This document shows positions 14,448-22,189 of a stretch of DNA of 28,634 bases, in pieces. Position numbers and translations under genes: made by a program. The DNA comes from a virus. Under the pieces are notes generated by a model that was not told the DNA's origin, did no database searches, and worked only from the letters and a program-made list of their open reading frames with translations. The DNA lies in the IMG/VR virus record IMGVR_UViG_3300044988_000193, positions 1 through 28,634 of that record; one strand, written 5' to 3'. Each line of letters opens with the position of its first letter. The stretch's first letter is position 1.

Positions 14448-15103
14448 TGGACAACTACGAGATTTTTTATAGAACATTTTTGACAGAAATGCCGTGGGTT
14501 GTTCCTGCTAATAATGCATTTGAAGCACAACATCAAATGTTAACAGAACTACTATCTGATGGAATAGAGCCAGAACAACTTGGTAATAATGTTTATAAAC
14601 TAACATCTGAAAACCAATTAACATATTGGATAGGAACCGCAGATGCTGCTAGTGTCGCTATTATTGTCGACACCGAAGTAAATGGCAATTTTTGTAAAGT
14701 TACATTGACCTCGAAAAATCCAGCAATTGCATCTAAAGTATCACCTTATGCTAGTGATTTGTATCTGCTTATTAAACAGGATCTTTCAAATTTAAATTTA
14801 GTTTTTGCTAGTGATAGTATGTTATCTGCTGATGCAGTAAAGTTATGGACAAGAATAGCTAATCAGGGAAATCACATATCTGTATATGATACACAAGCAT
14901 CACAATATGTATTGAACCCAGTTATGTCATCGGATGAATTGTCTAAATATCTCGGCGATCACAATCACAGTCGATATGTATTCGTATTGTCGGAATCTAA
15001 GGAGCAGTATGTAGGAACTCGGCATGCTATTGGATTAATGGAACTTAAACGTAATGCAGGATACCCTTTACACGAATTATTCGAACAATTAAAGAAGAAA
15101 TAA
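14447..15103 (+). CDS. Hypothetical protein between nrdA and nrdB
   Basis: The product is 218 residues and starts MDNYEIFYRTFLTEMPWVVP. It has alternating strands and helices: LTYWIGTADAASVAIIVDT, then DLYLLIKQDLSNLNLVFASDSMLSADAVKLWTRIANQG and YVFVLSESKEQYVG. The block 'S-D-x-x-L-S-x-D-x-x-x-x-W' followed by 'YD' and 'RYVFVLS' recurs in unnamed phage proteins, but I cannot assign a function. Its TAATG overlap with nrdA and one-base gap to nrdB place it firmly within the nucleotide-reduction operon, so it may be an accessory or simply an inserted passenger. No metal or nucleotide motif is visible. Confidence 0.75.
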   Translation: MDNYEIFYRTFLTEMPWVVPANNAFEAQHQMLTELLSDGIEPEQLGNNVYKLTSENQLTYWIGTADAASVAIIVDTEVNGNFCKVTLTSKNPAIASKVSPYASDLYLLIKQDLSNLNLVFASDSMLSADAVKLWTRIANQGNHISVYDTQASQYVLNPVMSSDELSKYLGDHNHSRYVFVLSESKEQYVGTRHAIGLMELKRNAGYPLHELFEQLKKK

Positions 15104-15104
15104 T

Positions 15105-16205
15105 ATGTCACTAGCACAATACAATTTAGCAAAACAAACAAACTATCTACAACGTAAGATGTTCCTTGACCCAGCGGGACCAGTAACAGTACAACGTTTC
15201 GAAGAAGTTAAGTATAACAAGATTGCAGACTTTGAAGCTACAGCACGTGGGTTCTTTTGGCAACCAGAAGAAGTTAGTTTGAGCAAAGATGCTAGCGACT
15301 TTAAGGGTGCTAGTGATGCTGTTAAGCATATCTTTACTAGTAACTTGTTACGCCAAACAGCCTTAGATAGTTTACAGGGTCGCGCACCTAATCAGGTGTT
15401 TGGCCCAGTGGTTAGTTTACCTGAATTAGAAGCATTGATTAGTAACTGGTCATTCTTTGAAACTAACATTCACAGTAAATCGTACAGTCACATCATTCGT
15501 AACATTTACAACGTACCAAAAGATATCTTTAATACTATTCACGATACAGCAGAAATTGTTAGCATGGCAAGTACAATCGGCAACTACTACGATAAGTTAC
15601 ACGTAATTAACTGTCAAGTTGAACTTGGCATGAAAGTTAGTGAAACAGATCACATTAAAGCAATTTGGTTAGCACTACACGCATCTTATGGCTTGGAAGC
15701 ATTTCGCTTTATGGTTAGCTTTGCTACAAGTTTAGCTATGGTAGAAAATCGTATCTTTATTGGTAATGGTAACATTATTAGTTTAATTTTACAAGACGAA
15801 TTACTACACAAAGAATGGACAGCGTTTTTAATCAATCAAGTGATTAAAGAAGATCCACGCTTTGCAGCTATTAAAGCAGAATGTGAAGATGAGGTATATC
15901 AAATGTATCTAGATGTTATTCGTGAAGAGAAAGCATGGGCTGATTATTTGTTCAAAATGGGCCCAGTTATTGGCTTAAACGCTAATATTTTGAAGGATTT
16001 TGTTGATTATACAGCCGTAGATGCACTAAAACAAATCGGCATACGTTACACTAGCCCTGCACCTAAATCAACACCCATTCCTTGGTTTAACAAGCACAGC
16101 GATACTAGCAAAAAACAAACGGCCTTACAAGAAAACGAAAGCACTAACTATGTAATCGGTGTAATGGGCGATGAGATGAACTACGACGATTTACCGACAC
16201 TATAA
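15105..16205 (+). CDS. nrdB: Class Ia ribonucleotide reductase, small (beta) subunit
   Basis: The 366-residue protein has the di-iron ligands by alignment with E. coli NrdB: D88 (in ALDSLQGR), E119, H123, E198 (in GLEAFRF), E232 and H235 (in QDELLH). The radical tyrosine is Y127 (HSKSY). The acidic end DDLPTL would dock onto NrdA. One oddity: E119 and H123 are separated by three residues (E-T-N-I-H), while E. coli and T4 have two (E-T-I-H), an insertion within the ligand helix; flanking spacings are unchanged. It sits one base after the preceding stop and is followed by glutaredoxin. It forms the tyrosyl-radical partner of NrdA. Confidence 0.97.
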   Translation: MSLAQYNLAKQTNYLQRKMFLDPAGPVTVQRFEEVKYNKIADFEATARGFFWQPEEVSLSKDASDFKGASDAVKHIFTSNLLRQTALDSLQGRAPNQVFGPVVSLPELEALISNWSFFETNIHSKSYSHIIRNIYNVPKDIFNTIHDTAEIVSMASTIGNYYDKLHVINCQVELGMKVSETDHIKAIWLALHASYGLEAFRFMVSFATSLAMVENRIFIGNGNIISLILQDELLHKEWTAFLINQVIKEDPRFAAIKAECEDEVYQMYLDVIREEKAWADYLFKMGPVIGLNANILKDFVDYTAVDALKQIGIRYTSPAPKSTPIPWFNKHSDTSKKQTALQENESTNYVIGVMGDEMNYDDLPTL

Positions 16206-16222
16206 TAATAAAAGGAGCCAAT

Positions 16223-16486
16223 ATGTTAACTGTGTATTCAAAAGATTCCTGCCCATTCTGCGAGCAGGCAAAGAATTTATTAACAATGAAAAAAATTGCG
16301 TTTGAAGTAATTAGAGTTGATGAGGATTTAGACGCACGCGAGTTTATTATGAGTCAAGGTCATCGTACAGTACCGCAGATTTATCGTGATGGTAAACTGT
16401 TTGTATCGGGTGGCTATCAAGGTCTACAAAAATTAACCAACGAACAATTAAATGAAATGTTAGGGGAAACAAGTGCTAGTAACTAA
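16223..16486 (+). CDS. Glutaredoxin
   Basis: The 87-residue protein has the glutaredoxin fold motifs: C10-P-F-C13 active site, HRTVPQIYRDGKLFVSGGYQ (about 47-66) with the cis-proline TVP, and the GG-Y-x-x-L end motif. It has an AAAGGAGCC ribosome binding site and follows nrdB by 17 bases. It most likely supplies electrons to NrdA, as T4 NrdC does. The CPFC active site is a glutaredoxin variant of CPYC. The end overlaps the next gene by 14 bases. Confidence 0.93.
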   Translation: MLTVYSKDSCPFCEQAKNLLTMKKIAFEVIRVDEDLDAREFIMSQGHRTVPQIYRDGKLFVSGGYQGLQKLTNEQLNEMLGETSASN

Positions 16487-16784
16487 TAAGTACGACAAGG
16501 ATACACTAGTATCATTTAAATTAGTAAATGGTGATGAAGTTATTGCTAAGGTATTAGAAGAAACTGCCGATGAATTCATTGTATCTAAACCAATGATTGT
16601 AGTGCCAAGCCCACAGGGTATTGGCTTGATGCAGAGCCTATTTACATCTGAGTTAAATAAGAGTATACACATTGATAGACGTCATGTTATGCTACATGCA
16701 CAAACAAGTGGAGCATTAGTAAACCACTATATACAAACAACAACGGGTATTGAACCAGCTGGTGCTGGTGGTATTATAACTTAG
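16473..16784 (+). CDS. Small protein with Sm/Hfq-like N-terminal motif (tentative)
   Basis: The 103-residue product starts with GTG 16473, supported by AGGGGA upstream. It begins with VSFKLVNGDEVIAKVLEETADEF, similar to the first strands of Sm-like (LSm/Hfq) domains, where a G-x-x-x-x-G/A-x-V turn binds RNA. A second part, PMIVVPSPQG ... HIDRRHVMLHAQTSG, would be the rest of the beta barrel. Small proteins of this kind are common in T4-like marine phages. The RNA-binding idea is inference only. It overlaps glutaredoxin by 14 bases. Confidence 0.7.
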   Translation: MLVTNKYDKDTLVSFKLVNGDEVIAKVLEETADEFIVSKPMIVVPSPQGIGLMQSLFTSELNKSIHIDRRHVMLHAQTSGALVNHYIQTTTGIEPAGAGGIIT

Positions 16785-16792
16785 GATTAGGC

Positions 16793-17155
16793 ATGTCGGA
16801 GACAGAAACAACTAGTTTTGTATTTGATCCAGAACAATCAACTTATATTTTGTTTATGGAAAAATCACAGTCAGAGTCTAATTTAGAAATAACTGACTGG
16901 GATCGTAGATTAATTCATCCAACTGCCAACGAATTAAAAATTTTTAATTTCCTTGATAATCATAAAAGAACATTAGTTGTATATATGCAGGATCATTATG
17001 ACGAATATGATCATAATGATCCTACTGTAGCATTGGCTACGTGTATTTGTAATTTACCTGATCCTAAAATTGCCGGCTGGCCTAAATTTTATAATAATTG
17101 GGAATTTGTAGCAGCAGGCAACGATATATTATCGTTAGATTTATCAAAATTATAA
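16793..17155 (+). CDS. Hypothetical protein
   Basis: The 120-residue protein begins MSETETTSFVFDPEQSTYILF. Its clearest features are Trp/Asp-rich segments (TDWDRRLIHPTANELKIFNFL, WPKFYNNWEFVAAGNDIL) and an acidic DHYDEYDHNDP stretch, which could bind cations. It has a TAGGATTAGG ribosome binding site and lies 8 bases after the previous stop and 13 before the next start, so it is probably in the same unit. The family and function are not recognised. Confidence 0.65.
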   Translation: MSETETTSFVFDPEQSTYILFMEKSQSESNLEITDWDRRLIHPTANELKIFNFLDNHKRTLVVYMQDHYDEYDHNDPTVALATCICNLPDPKIAGWPKFYNNWEFVAAGNDILSLDLSKL

Positions 17156-17168
17156 CTTAGGAACAAGC

Positions 17169-18563
17169 ATGGCAGAACATGATATTAGTTTAGTAACTGC
17201 AAAAGCAGGCACAGTTATAGCAGAGAACATGAAAGTTTCTCTGGCCACCGCTGCCGGAGCACTTACTCCTAGTACCATTACTGCCATGGTTGGGATTCAC
17301 AACGGTACGGCATTGAAACTTCCTCAAAGTGTAACTGACGTAGTGAATAAATTAACACCGATTGCAGGCAATATATTACATCCGTTTCATATTGAGGCAA
17401 ACACCGCACTTACAAATTTAACATCGTTGCACACCGGCATGGGGTTTGGCTCAACACCTAATCATGCGGCATTTGGTCAAGTATTAAATCAAACGCAGGG
17501 ACACATTGCCGACTCACAAGAATTAAAAAAAGCAACTGATTTTATATCAAATACATCATTTAGTGATTACGGCACCGGCATTACTAACATGAGTTCGATG
17601 ACTACCCAGGGATTAGATGGCGCACTTGGTGATTTAGGCAATGTGTCAAAAGCATTTACTGCTGCTGGACCAGCATTTGATTTAAAGGATATGTCGAAGT
17701 TTGGTACATCAGCTGGACTTATTGATAAATTAAACAGTGTAAAATTAGGCAACGCCAGTGGAATAAATGGTGCAATTGCTGGTGCCGGCTTAGATTTAAG
17801 TATGCCTGAACACACAGCGCAGGTTGATAAAATCATGGGTTCTATCACTGATCCTAAAGTTATATCTACTGTTACTGAACAACTGAACATTAGCCCGGGT
17901 GGATCTATTGCAAATCTTAAAGATCTAACTGATCTAAGTAAACTAGCACCATCTGGTTCCGGTTTAACTGCGGCTAATTTACCTGACATGAGCGCAATGG
18001 CCAGCAAGTTTAGCGATATGGGTGCAAAATTCTCAAGCCCGGCAGCTGCGGCAGGTATGTGTAGTGCTATTGAAATACCATCTGTTCCTAACTTAGAAGC
18101 ATCGGCACCGTCACTGAGTGGATTAATGAGCGGTATGTCATCTAACATTAATTCGATGGTATCGGGTGGATTACCAATAACAGGCAGTGTACCAAGTATG
18201 ACAGATTTTATGCAACATGTATCAGGCGGTCCAGCTATCGATGCATTTAATAGCGCAAGTATAGATGCTAATTCTATTGCGGCACTTAATACATCAATAA
18301 CACAAACATCATCTGCATTTACTAATATAGGAATTGATTTATCTGCACCGCCATTACCAAGTCTAGGAAGTTCAATGAGCTTTGCTACAAGCCTACATAA
18401 AATAGGTGCTGATACGTCTGGATCCGGAATTACCGATACACTTAAAAACATGGTAAATCCCGATACTACTGGTGGCGATGCTATTGTAGCAAGTCTAGCA
18501 GAAGGTAAAAACAAATCTTTAATGATGGCACAGGGCATAGCTCCATTAAAATTCGGCGGCTAG
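17169..18563 (+). CDS. Large Ala/Ser/Gly-rich probable virion protein
   Basis: The 464-residue protein has low-complexity composition (Ala, Ser, Gly, Thr, Met) and many short repeats of the kind 'SxxTNIGxDLSAPPLPSLGSS' and 'LxDLSKLAPSG'. It has no Trp and few Cys. Such composition suggests an extended tail, tape-measure-like or injected virion protein rather than an enzyme. The C-terminus KNKSLMMAQGIAPLKFGG looks conserved-like. It has a TTAGGA ribosome binding site. Its stop overlaps the convergent early operon by 18 bases, with no terminator between. A 323-residue open frame on the opposite strand within it is a composition artefact. Confidence 0.7.
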   Translation: MAEHDISLVTAKAGTVIAENMKVSLATAAGALTPSTITAMVGIHNGTALKLPQSVTDVVNKLTPIAGNILHPFHIEANTALTNLTSLHTGMGFGSTPNHAAFGQVLNQTQGHIADSQELKKATDFISNTSFSDYGTGITNMSSMTTQGLDGALGDLGNVSKAFTAAGPAFDLKDMSKFGTSAGLIDKLNSVKLGNASGINGAIAGAGLDLSMPEHTAQVDKIMGSITDPKVISTVTEQLNISPGGSIANLKDLTDLSKLAPSGSGLTAANLPDMSAMASKFSDMGAKFSSPAAAAGMCSAIEIPSVPNLEASAPSLSGLMSGMSSNINSMVSGGLPITGSVPSMTDFMQHVSGGPAIDAFNSASIDANSIAALNTSITQTSSAFTNIGIDLSAPPLPSLGSSMSFATSLHKIGADTSGSGITDTLKNMVNPDTTGGDAIVASLAEGKNKSLMMAQGIAPLKFGG

Positions 18564-18797
18564 ATAGTCACTATACTTCAACAAAAACATAGTCTGTAAT
18601 TGATCATCCCAAAAGTCTAAACGTATACTATTATCCCACCCGCTTTCGTTAGCATAATCTCTATGCTCACGTATAGTAAAACCTAGAGTATCTCTTAGTC
18701 GCCAGCTGATCAATACTGTAGCCTGACCGTAATCTTCTACAATCTTAGCTTTTAGTTTTAGCCATTGCCAATTATTAATTGCTAGGGTTTTAGCCAT
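18546..18797 (-). CDS. Early operon small protein, 'ATxFxL[RK]W' family (member A)
   Basis: This 83-residue protein ends the minus-strand early operon. The start at 18797 (MAKTLAINNWQWL) uses a TAATG overlap with the gene before it; a longer in-frame version is unlikely. The C-terminal part IRLDFWDDQLQTMFLLKY matches the family pattern F-x-D-x-x-x-x-T-M-F-x-L-[KR]-[WFY]. The rest is an alpha/beta protein with ISWRLRDTLGFTIREHRDYA. The function is unknown. Its stop lies inside the end of the convergent structural gene. Confidence 0.65.
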   Translation of the reverse strand: MAKTLAINNWQWLKLKAKIVEDYGQATVLISWRLRDTLGFTIREHRDYANESGWDNSIRLDFWDDQLQTMFLLKYSDYLAAEF

Positions 18798-19090
18798 TAT
18801 TTTGCAAACCTTAATGCAAATGCAGTGGCATCTCGACCATGCTTGAAATGAAAACTCCAAAAGCCGTACCACTCAAACATATACCAAACATCGCTATTGT
18901 CTAACCATCTTTCACCGGGCTCAATTTGACCTGTACCTATATGTTGTTCACACCAAGTGGTCAATGGAATAACACCTTGAGGAAATAAATCAAGTTGACT
19001 GGGTCGAGGTCTGGTGATTTCAATTACAGTCCACCCTTCTTCCTGCAGGATTCGTTTTACTTTATGACGTTCTGCCGGTACAGTTCTCAT
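18797..19090 (-). CDS. Early operon small protein, 'ATxFxL[RK]W' family (member B)
   Basis: The 97-residue protein starts at 19090 (MRTVPAERHKVKRIL), as shown by its ATGA overlap; a start 6 bases upstream is possible. It contains TTWCEQHIGTG, comparable with VTWLEQNVGER in member E, and ends WSFHFKHGRDATAFALRFAK, matching the shared C-terminal motif. The Trp/Phe-rich DVWYMFEWYGF segment precedes it. It is likely a diverged paralogue of its neighbours. The function is unknown; small early phage proteins often bind and inhibit host factors. Confidence 0.7.
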   Translation of the reverse strand: MRTVPAERHKVKRILQEEGWTVIEITRPRPSQLDLFPQGVIPLTTWCEQHIGTGQIEPGERWLDNSDVWYMFEWYGFWSFHFKHGRDATAFALRFAK

Positions 19091-19323
19091 GCCCATCTCA
19101 ATACAAATAAAGTTAATTGTTCATCAGTTTCGAATTCCAAAGTCATGCCCTGTTGATGTAATCTGCCCCTGGGCAAGTTATCATCCATCCATGTGTAGAT
19201 TTCTGGTTCATGCTTTAGCCAATAACTAATATCAGCAATAACAAGATAGTGCCATGGCATTTCATCATCAAACGGACCCGAGGCTATAAACCTACGTCCG
19301 TTAGCACCGTCTAGTAAACTCAT
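19087..19323 (-). CDS. Early operon small protein, 'ATxFxL[RK]W' family (member C)
   Basis: This 78-residue protein is linked by ATGA overlaps at both ends. It contains EMPWHYLVIADISYWLKHEP, then a hydrophilic region, and ends MTLEFETDEQLTLFVLRWA, the shared motif with L in place of A-T. No catalytic residues are visible and the function is unknown. The motif at the extreme C-terminus, a strand followed by an amphipathic helix, suggests a small fold shared by the cluster. Confidence 0.7.
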   Translation of the reverse strand: MSLLDGANGRRFIASGPFDDEMPWHYLVIADISYWLKHEPEIYTWMDDNLPRGRLHQQGMTLEFETDEQLTLFVLRWA

Positions 19324-19547
19324 TTAATAATATACCGATCGATTATCTCTAATACACGTTTACGATCTTTACACTCCCACAATTCTTGCCATTGCATATA
19401 ACCAAGGTCACCATCATCTTCCATACTACGACTGATCTTAGGATAGGTGTTAATAACTGCCTGCCCGAGACGATAGTGTGGATTTTTAATTAAGTCAAAT
19501 ATGAACTCTTGTTCAAATTTCTCAAACTCCTGCATGGTTATTTTCAT
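19320..19547 (-). CDS. Small hypothetical protein in early operon, not of the shared family
   Basis: The 75-residue product begins MKITMQEFEKFEQEFIFDLI and ends RKRVLEIIDRYIIK. Unlike its neighbours it lacks the ATxFxL motif. It is mostly helical and acidic (SMEDDGDLGYMQWQELWECKD). It overlaps the downstream gene by ATGA and directly abuts the stop of the upstream one. The function is unknown. Confidence 0.7.
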   Translation of the reverse strand: MKITMQEFEKFEQEFIFDLIKNPHYRLGQAVINTYPKISRSMEDDGDLGYMQWQELWECKDRKRVLEIIDRYIIK

Positions 19548-19748
19548 CTATCCGCCAAACTTTAATAAAAACATTGTAGCCCACTGTTCATCTTCAATTT
19601 CGATAATTCTATCATTATTGAAATACCACCATCCATATCCACCTGTTTGGTTATGCAGAACATACTTACGTTCTCCTACGTTTTGTTCTAACCATGTAAC
19701 CCGGTCTTGAATATTTCCGTAACTTAAATGTCTTATGCTAATCTTCAT
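19548..19748 (-). CDS. Early operon small protein, 'ATxFxL[RK]W' family (member E)
   Basis: The 66-residue protein contains VTWLEQNVGERKYVLHNQ, then a Gly/Trp/Tyr-rich turn (GGYGWWYFNNDRI), and ends IEIEDEQWATMFLLKFGG. It is the shortest version of the cluster's fold and shares W-x-EQ-x-[IV]-G with member B. It overlaps the methyltransferase gene by ATGA. The function is unknown. Confidence 0.7.
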   Translation of the reverse strand: MKISIRHLSYGNIQDRVTWLEQNVGERKYVLHNQTGGYGWWYFNNDRIIEIEDEQWATMFLLKFGG

Positions 19749-20863
19749 TTAGTAAAAACGTAGACGCCCTCAAACTTTTCACGCCCAGCAGTCTTATCGT
19801 TTCCTACCCCTGGGCGAGTATTAAGCATCATCTTAATCGTACCTGAATGTTTAAAGCCTAACTTCTCAGCAGTAGCAATCCAACGTTCGCATACAAAGTA
19901 TTCTTTATTACCATATGACTTGTAGTCTGCAATGTTGGTAGCAAATACACCATCACTGTTTAGGCCTTTGTGTATATTTTTCATAGTAGGCACAACATAG
20001 CCCTCAAACCATTCATCTAATGTGGTATAACGAACCATGCACTGTGTTGGTTCATCACTATACTTCTCTAAGTTAAAGTATGGTGGACTACTAAATGCTA
20101 AGTCAATATCCTCAGGTTCATATTCTTCACTAACTGCCTGTGTGATCAAACCCCTGTTACCAACTGCCTGTTCTATTAACTCGCTCAGGTATGTTAAGTG
20201 CTTGACTGTTTCTGTGTTAGGGTCAATACATTGGTAGTTATAACGCATGTTACTAGTTGTTATACCCAGCATGCGTCCGCCATAGCCCGCACTGTAGTCA
20301 TAGACATTGCCCCATAGTACAGGGCATAAGTGTTCTACGATAGCACGTGCATTTAGACTCTTAAAGTTCTGTACATTCTCACCTGTGACTAACTCCAAAG
20401 CACGACGCAGTGCAGTTGGGCTAACTAGATTGTTACCTTCTCTGTATTCAAAGCATAAATTGATAGCACGACGTAATTTTGCATCATTTAAGAAACGATC
20501 TTTAAGACTATTACTGCCACGACCTTTGGGTTCAGCAGTCATCATATTTGGGAACAAGAATCTATTAATACCCTGTCCTTGATTGTTGCCTAAGTTGATA
20601 ACATTATTCTTAACACTATTTGTAACAGTCTCAGACAAATCTTTAATAGCAGCTATTAATCCTTCTTCTGTGTAATAAACAATCGGCGTAATGTTAATGC
20701 TACGATAGATGTCAAACACCTGCTGTACCGTTGCTTCTGGATCTTTAAGATACTGTTCTTTTGTATAGGTGTCTAATTTATCCTGCACTGATTCGTAGCA
20801 GGTAAACTGCGGTTGAGTTGCGTACTTCGCCACTCCCCAAATATTATGTAAATTATCTATCAT
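19745..20863 (-). CDS. DNA methyltransferase (N6-adenine or N4-cytosine type)
   Basis: The 372-residue protein has the AdoMet-binding motif I, DYSAGYGGR, at about 189-197 and the catalytic motif IV, SSPPYFNL, at about 258-265. Its end (GREKFEGVYVFTK) is usual for phage methyltransferases. The S-P-P-Y motif marks an amino-methyltransferase acting on adenine N6 or cytosine N4. The 180 residues before motif I probably form the target-recognition or helper domain. No restriction partner lies nearby, so it is probably used to protect phage DNA or to regulate. It sits within the early operon and overlaps the radical SAM gene by 11 bases. Confidence 0.85.
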   Translation of the reverse strand: MIDNLHNIWGVAKYATQPQFTCYESVQDKLDTYTKEQYLKDPEATVQQVFDIYRSINITPIVYYTEEGLIAAIKDLSETVTNSVKNNVINLGNNQGQGINRFLFPNMMTAEPKGRGSNSLKDRFLNDAKLRRAINLCFEYREGNNLVSPTALRRALELVTGENVQNFKSLNARAIVEHLCPVLWGNVYDYSAGYGGRMLGITTSNMRYNYQCIDPNTETVKHLTYLSELIEQAVGNRGLITQAVSEEYEPEDIDLAFSSPPYFNLEKYSDEPTQCMVRYTTLDEWFEGYVVPTMKNIHKGLNSDGVFATNIADYKSYGNKEYFVCERWIATAEKLGFKHSGTIKMMLNTRPGVGNDKTAGREKFEGVYVFTK

Positions 20864-21989
20864 TTAAACTGTTCTTATATAATTCTACAAATGTAGTTTC
20901 CCAATTTGTATTTCTAATTTTATCAAGACTGGCTAGATAATCCATCCAGTCGTTGTTTGGTTCTATCTTAGATGAAACATAATTTCTCAATGATGTGACC
21001 CAGTAAAATTTATCAGTGTTAAGTAATGCTAGCTCATCTAGATATGATTGTCTTAAATGTGCACCGGCATATTTAATATCTAATTCTCCATTTACTGTAT
21101 GTACGTGGAATTGTGTAGCGACATCAAAATTAGCTATATTAATACTACACCAATCAATACATTCGCGCAGGCCAAAGATATTATGAAGACCAACGGTGTA
21201 GGCTACATTAATTTTAAGATTAGGTAAACAATTATTCAATTTGATAATATTATTACTTACTTGTTCCCATACTAACGGATTTCTAATATATTCAAACTGT
21301 TCGTTTATACCATCGATACTAAATGACAACGTAACTTCTTTGGCAGTACTCCATAATTGTAACACATCATTGGTAGGATAGCAAGATCCGTTTGTATTGT
21401 ATGATATAGTTACTTCATTGATATTTTGTAATTGTGTTAATACAGAAACATGGTCATTTGTTAAAAGCGGCTCTCCGCCATTGAAGTAAATGTTTTTAAT
21501 ATGGGCTAATTCTAACCCAGTAAGTTGATTCTGTTGTTTATCTATATCGATAATTGTTTCTATACTATCGAATTCTAATAATCGTGCATCGTGAATCCAT
21601 GCACTAGAAAAATGTGGTCCACAAATAATACATTTGGCATTGCATATTGGTAATGTATTATATTCTAAACTTATTAATTTAGGAACATCGGGGGTTTGGT
21701 CAATTTGATTATTTCTATAATAATCTATAGCTACTTGTCGTTTACTTTCGCCACCTATATCTTCAAGAGTCCAACAACTTTGACATTGTGGAGCACGTTG
21801 TCCACTAAGTGATAAATCTCTAATTAAATTAAGATGTTCATTTTGTATAAAATCAATAGGTTGATTTGATACCTTATCTTTTGTAGCAATACAGCACGGA
21901 GATAGTTGATAATACTCATCGCGAGTTCTCTCAACGTAGACACCATGAAAAATCAATGGACAATATGTTTTTGAATTTATATCTATCAT
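20853..21989 (-). CDS. Radical SAM protein with extra Cys clusters (twitch/SPASM-like)
   Basis: The start at 21989 (MIDINSKTYC) is set by an ATGA overlap, giving 378 residues. The radical SAM motif is C-N-A-K-C-I-I-C-G-P, with the usual YFNGGEPLL (Gly-Gly-Glu motif) after it and TLSFSIDG further on. The N-terminal part contains more cysteines (YCPLIFHGV, SPCCIATK, QCQSCW), which would hold an auxiliary Fe-S cluster. Similar 'twitch-domain' radical SAM proteins occur in T4-like marine phages without known substrate. It could act on a host or phage peptide, or a base. The need for Fe-S clusters is notable beside phage IscU. Confidence 0.88.
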   Translation of the reverse strand: MIDINSKTYCPLIFHGVYVERTRDEYYQLSPCCIATKDKVSNQPIDFIQNEHLNLIRDLSLSGQRAPQCQSCWTLEDIGGESKRQVAIDYYRNNQIDQTPDVPKLISLEYNTLPICNAKCIICGPHFSSAWIHDARLLEFDSIETIIDIDKQQNQLTGLELAHIKNIYFNGGEPLLTNDHVSVLTQLQNINEVTISYNTNGSCYPTNDVLQLWSTAKEVTLSFSIDGINEQFEYIRNPLVWEQVSNNIIKLNNCLPNLKINVAYTVGLHNIFGLRECIDWCSINIANFDVATQFHVHTVNGELDIKYAGAHLRQSYLDELALLNTDKFYWVTSLRNYVSSKIEPNNDWMDYLASLDKIRNTNWETTFVELYKNSLNDR

Positions 21990-22189
21990 GCCCACCTCAA
22001 AGCAAACATTGTAGCCTGCATAGGATCTCTAAAATTAAATTCAATTGTACTCCATCTACTATTAGCGTACCACTCACGCAGATCACTGGGTAATTTAAAT
22101 GTGTCAACACACCATTTATATTCTGCAAGTTGAGTCAGGTCACTGTCAACTGCATGTTGCTGTCTAGATAATTGTATGCGTGTGTACAT
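21986..22189 (-). CDS. Early operon small protein, 'ATxFxL[RK]W' family (member H)
   Basis: The start at 22189 (MYTRIQLSRQQHAV) follows from a TAATG overlap, giving 67 residues; the longer frame starting at 22261 overlaps the preceding gene too far. It ends STIEFNFRDPMQATMFALRWA, the clearest copy of the family motif. The rest is helical with a WCVDTFKLPSDLREWYA segment. The function is unknown. Confidence 0.72.
   Translation of the reverse strand: MYTRIQLSRQQHAVDSDLTQLAEYKWCVDTFKLPSDLREWYANSRWSTIEFNFRDPMQATMFALRWA

Noticed and set aside
17567-18538. 323-codon open frame on the minus strand inside the Ala/Ser/Gly-rich structural gene
   Set aside because: It is a reverse-strand shadow caused by the composition of the plus-strand gene. 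It has no ribosome binding site or promoter and its protein looks artificial.
18797-19748. Possible toxin-antitoxin pairs among the small early genes
   Set aside because: No known toxin or antitoxin motif was seen, and several members share one C-terminal motif, which fits paralogy better.
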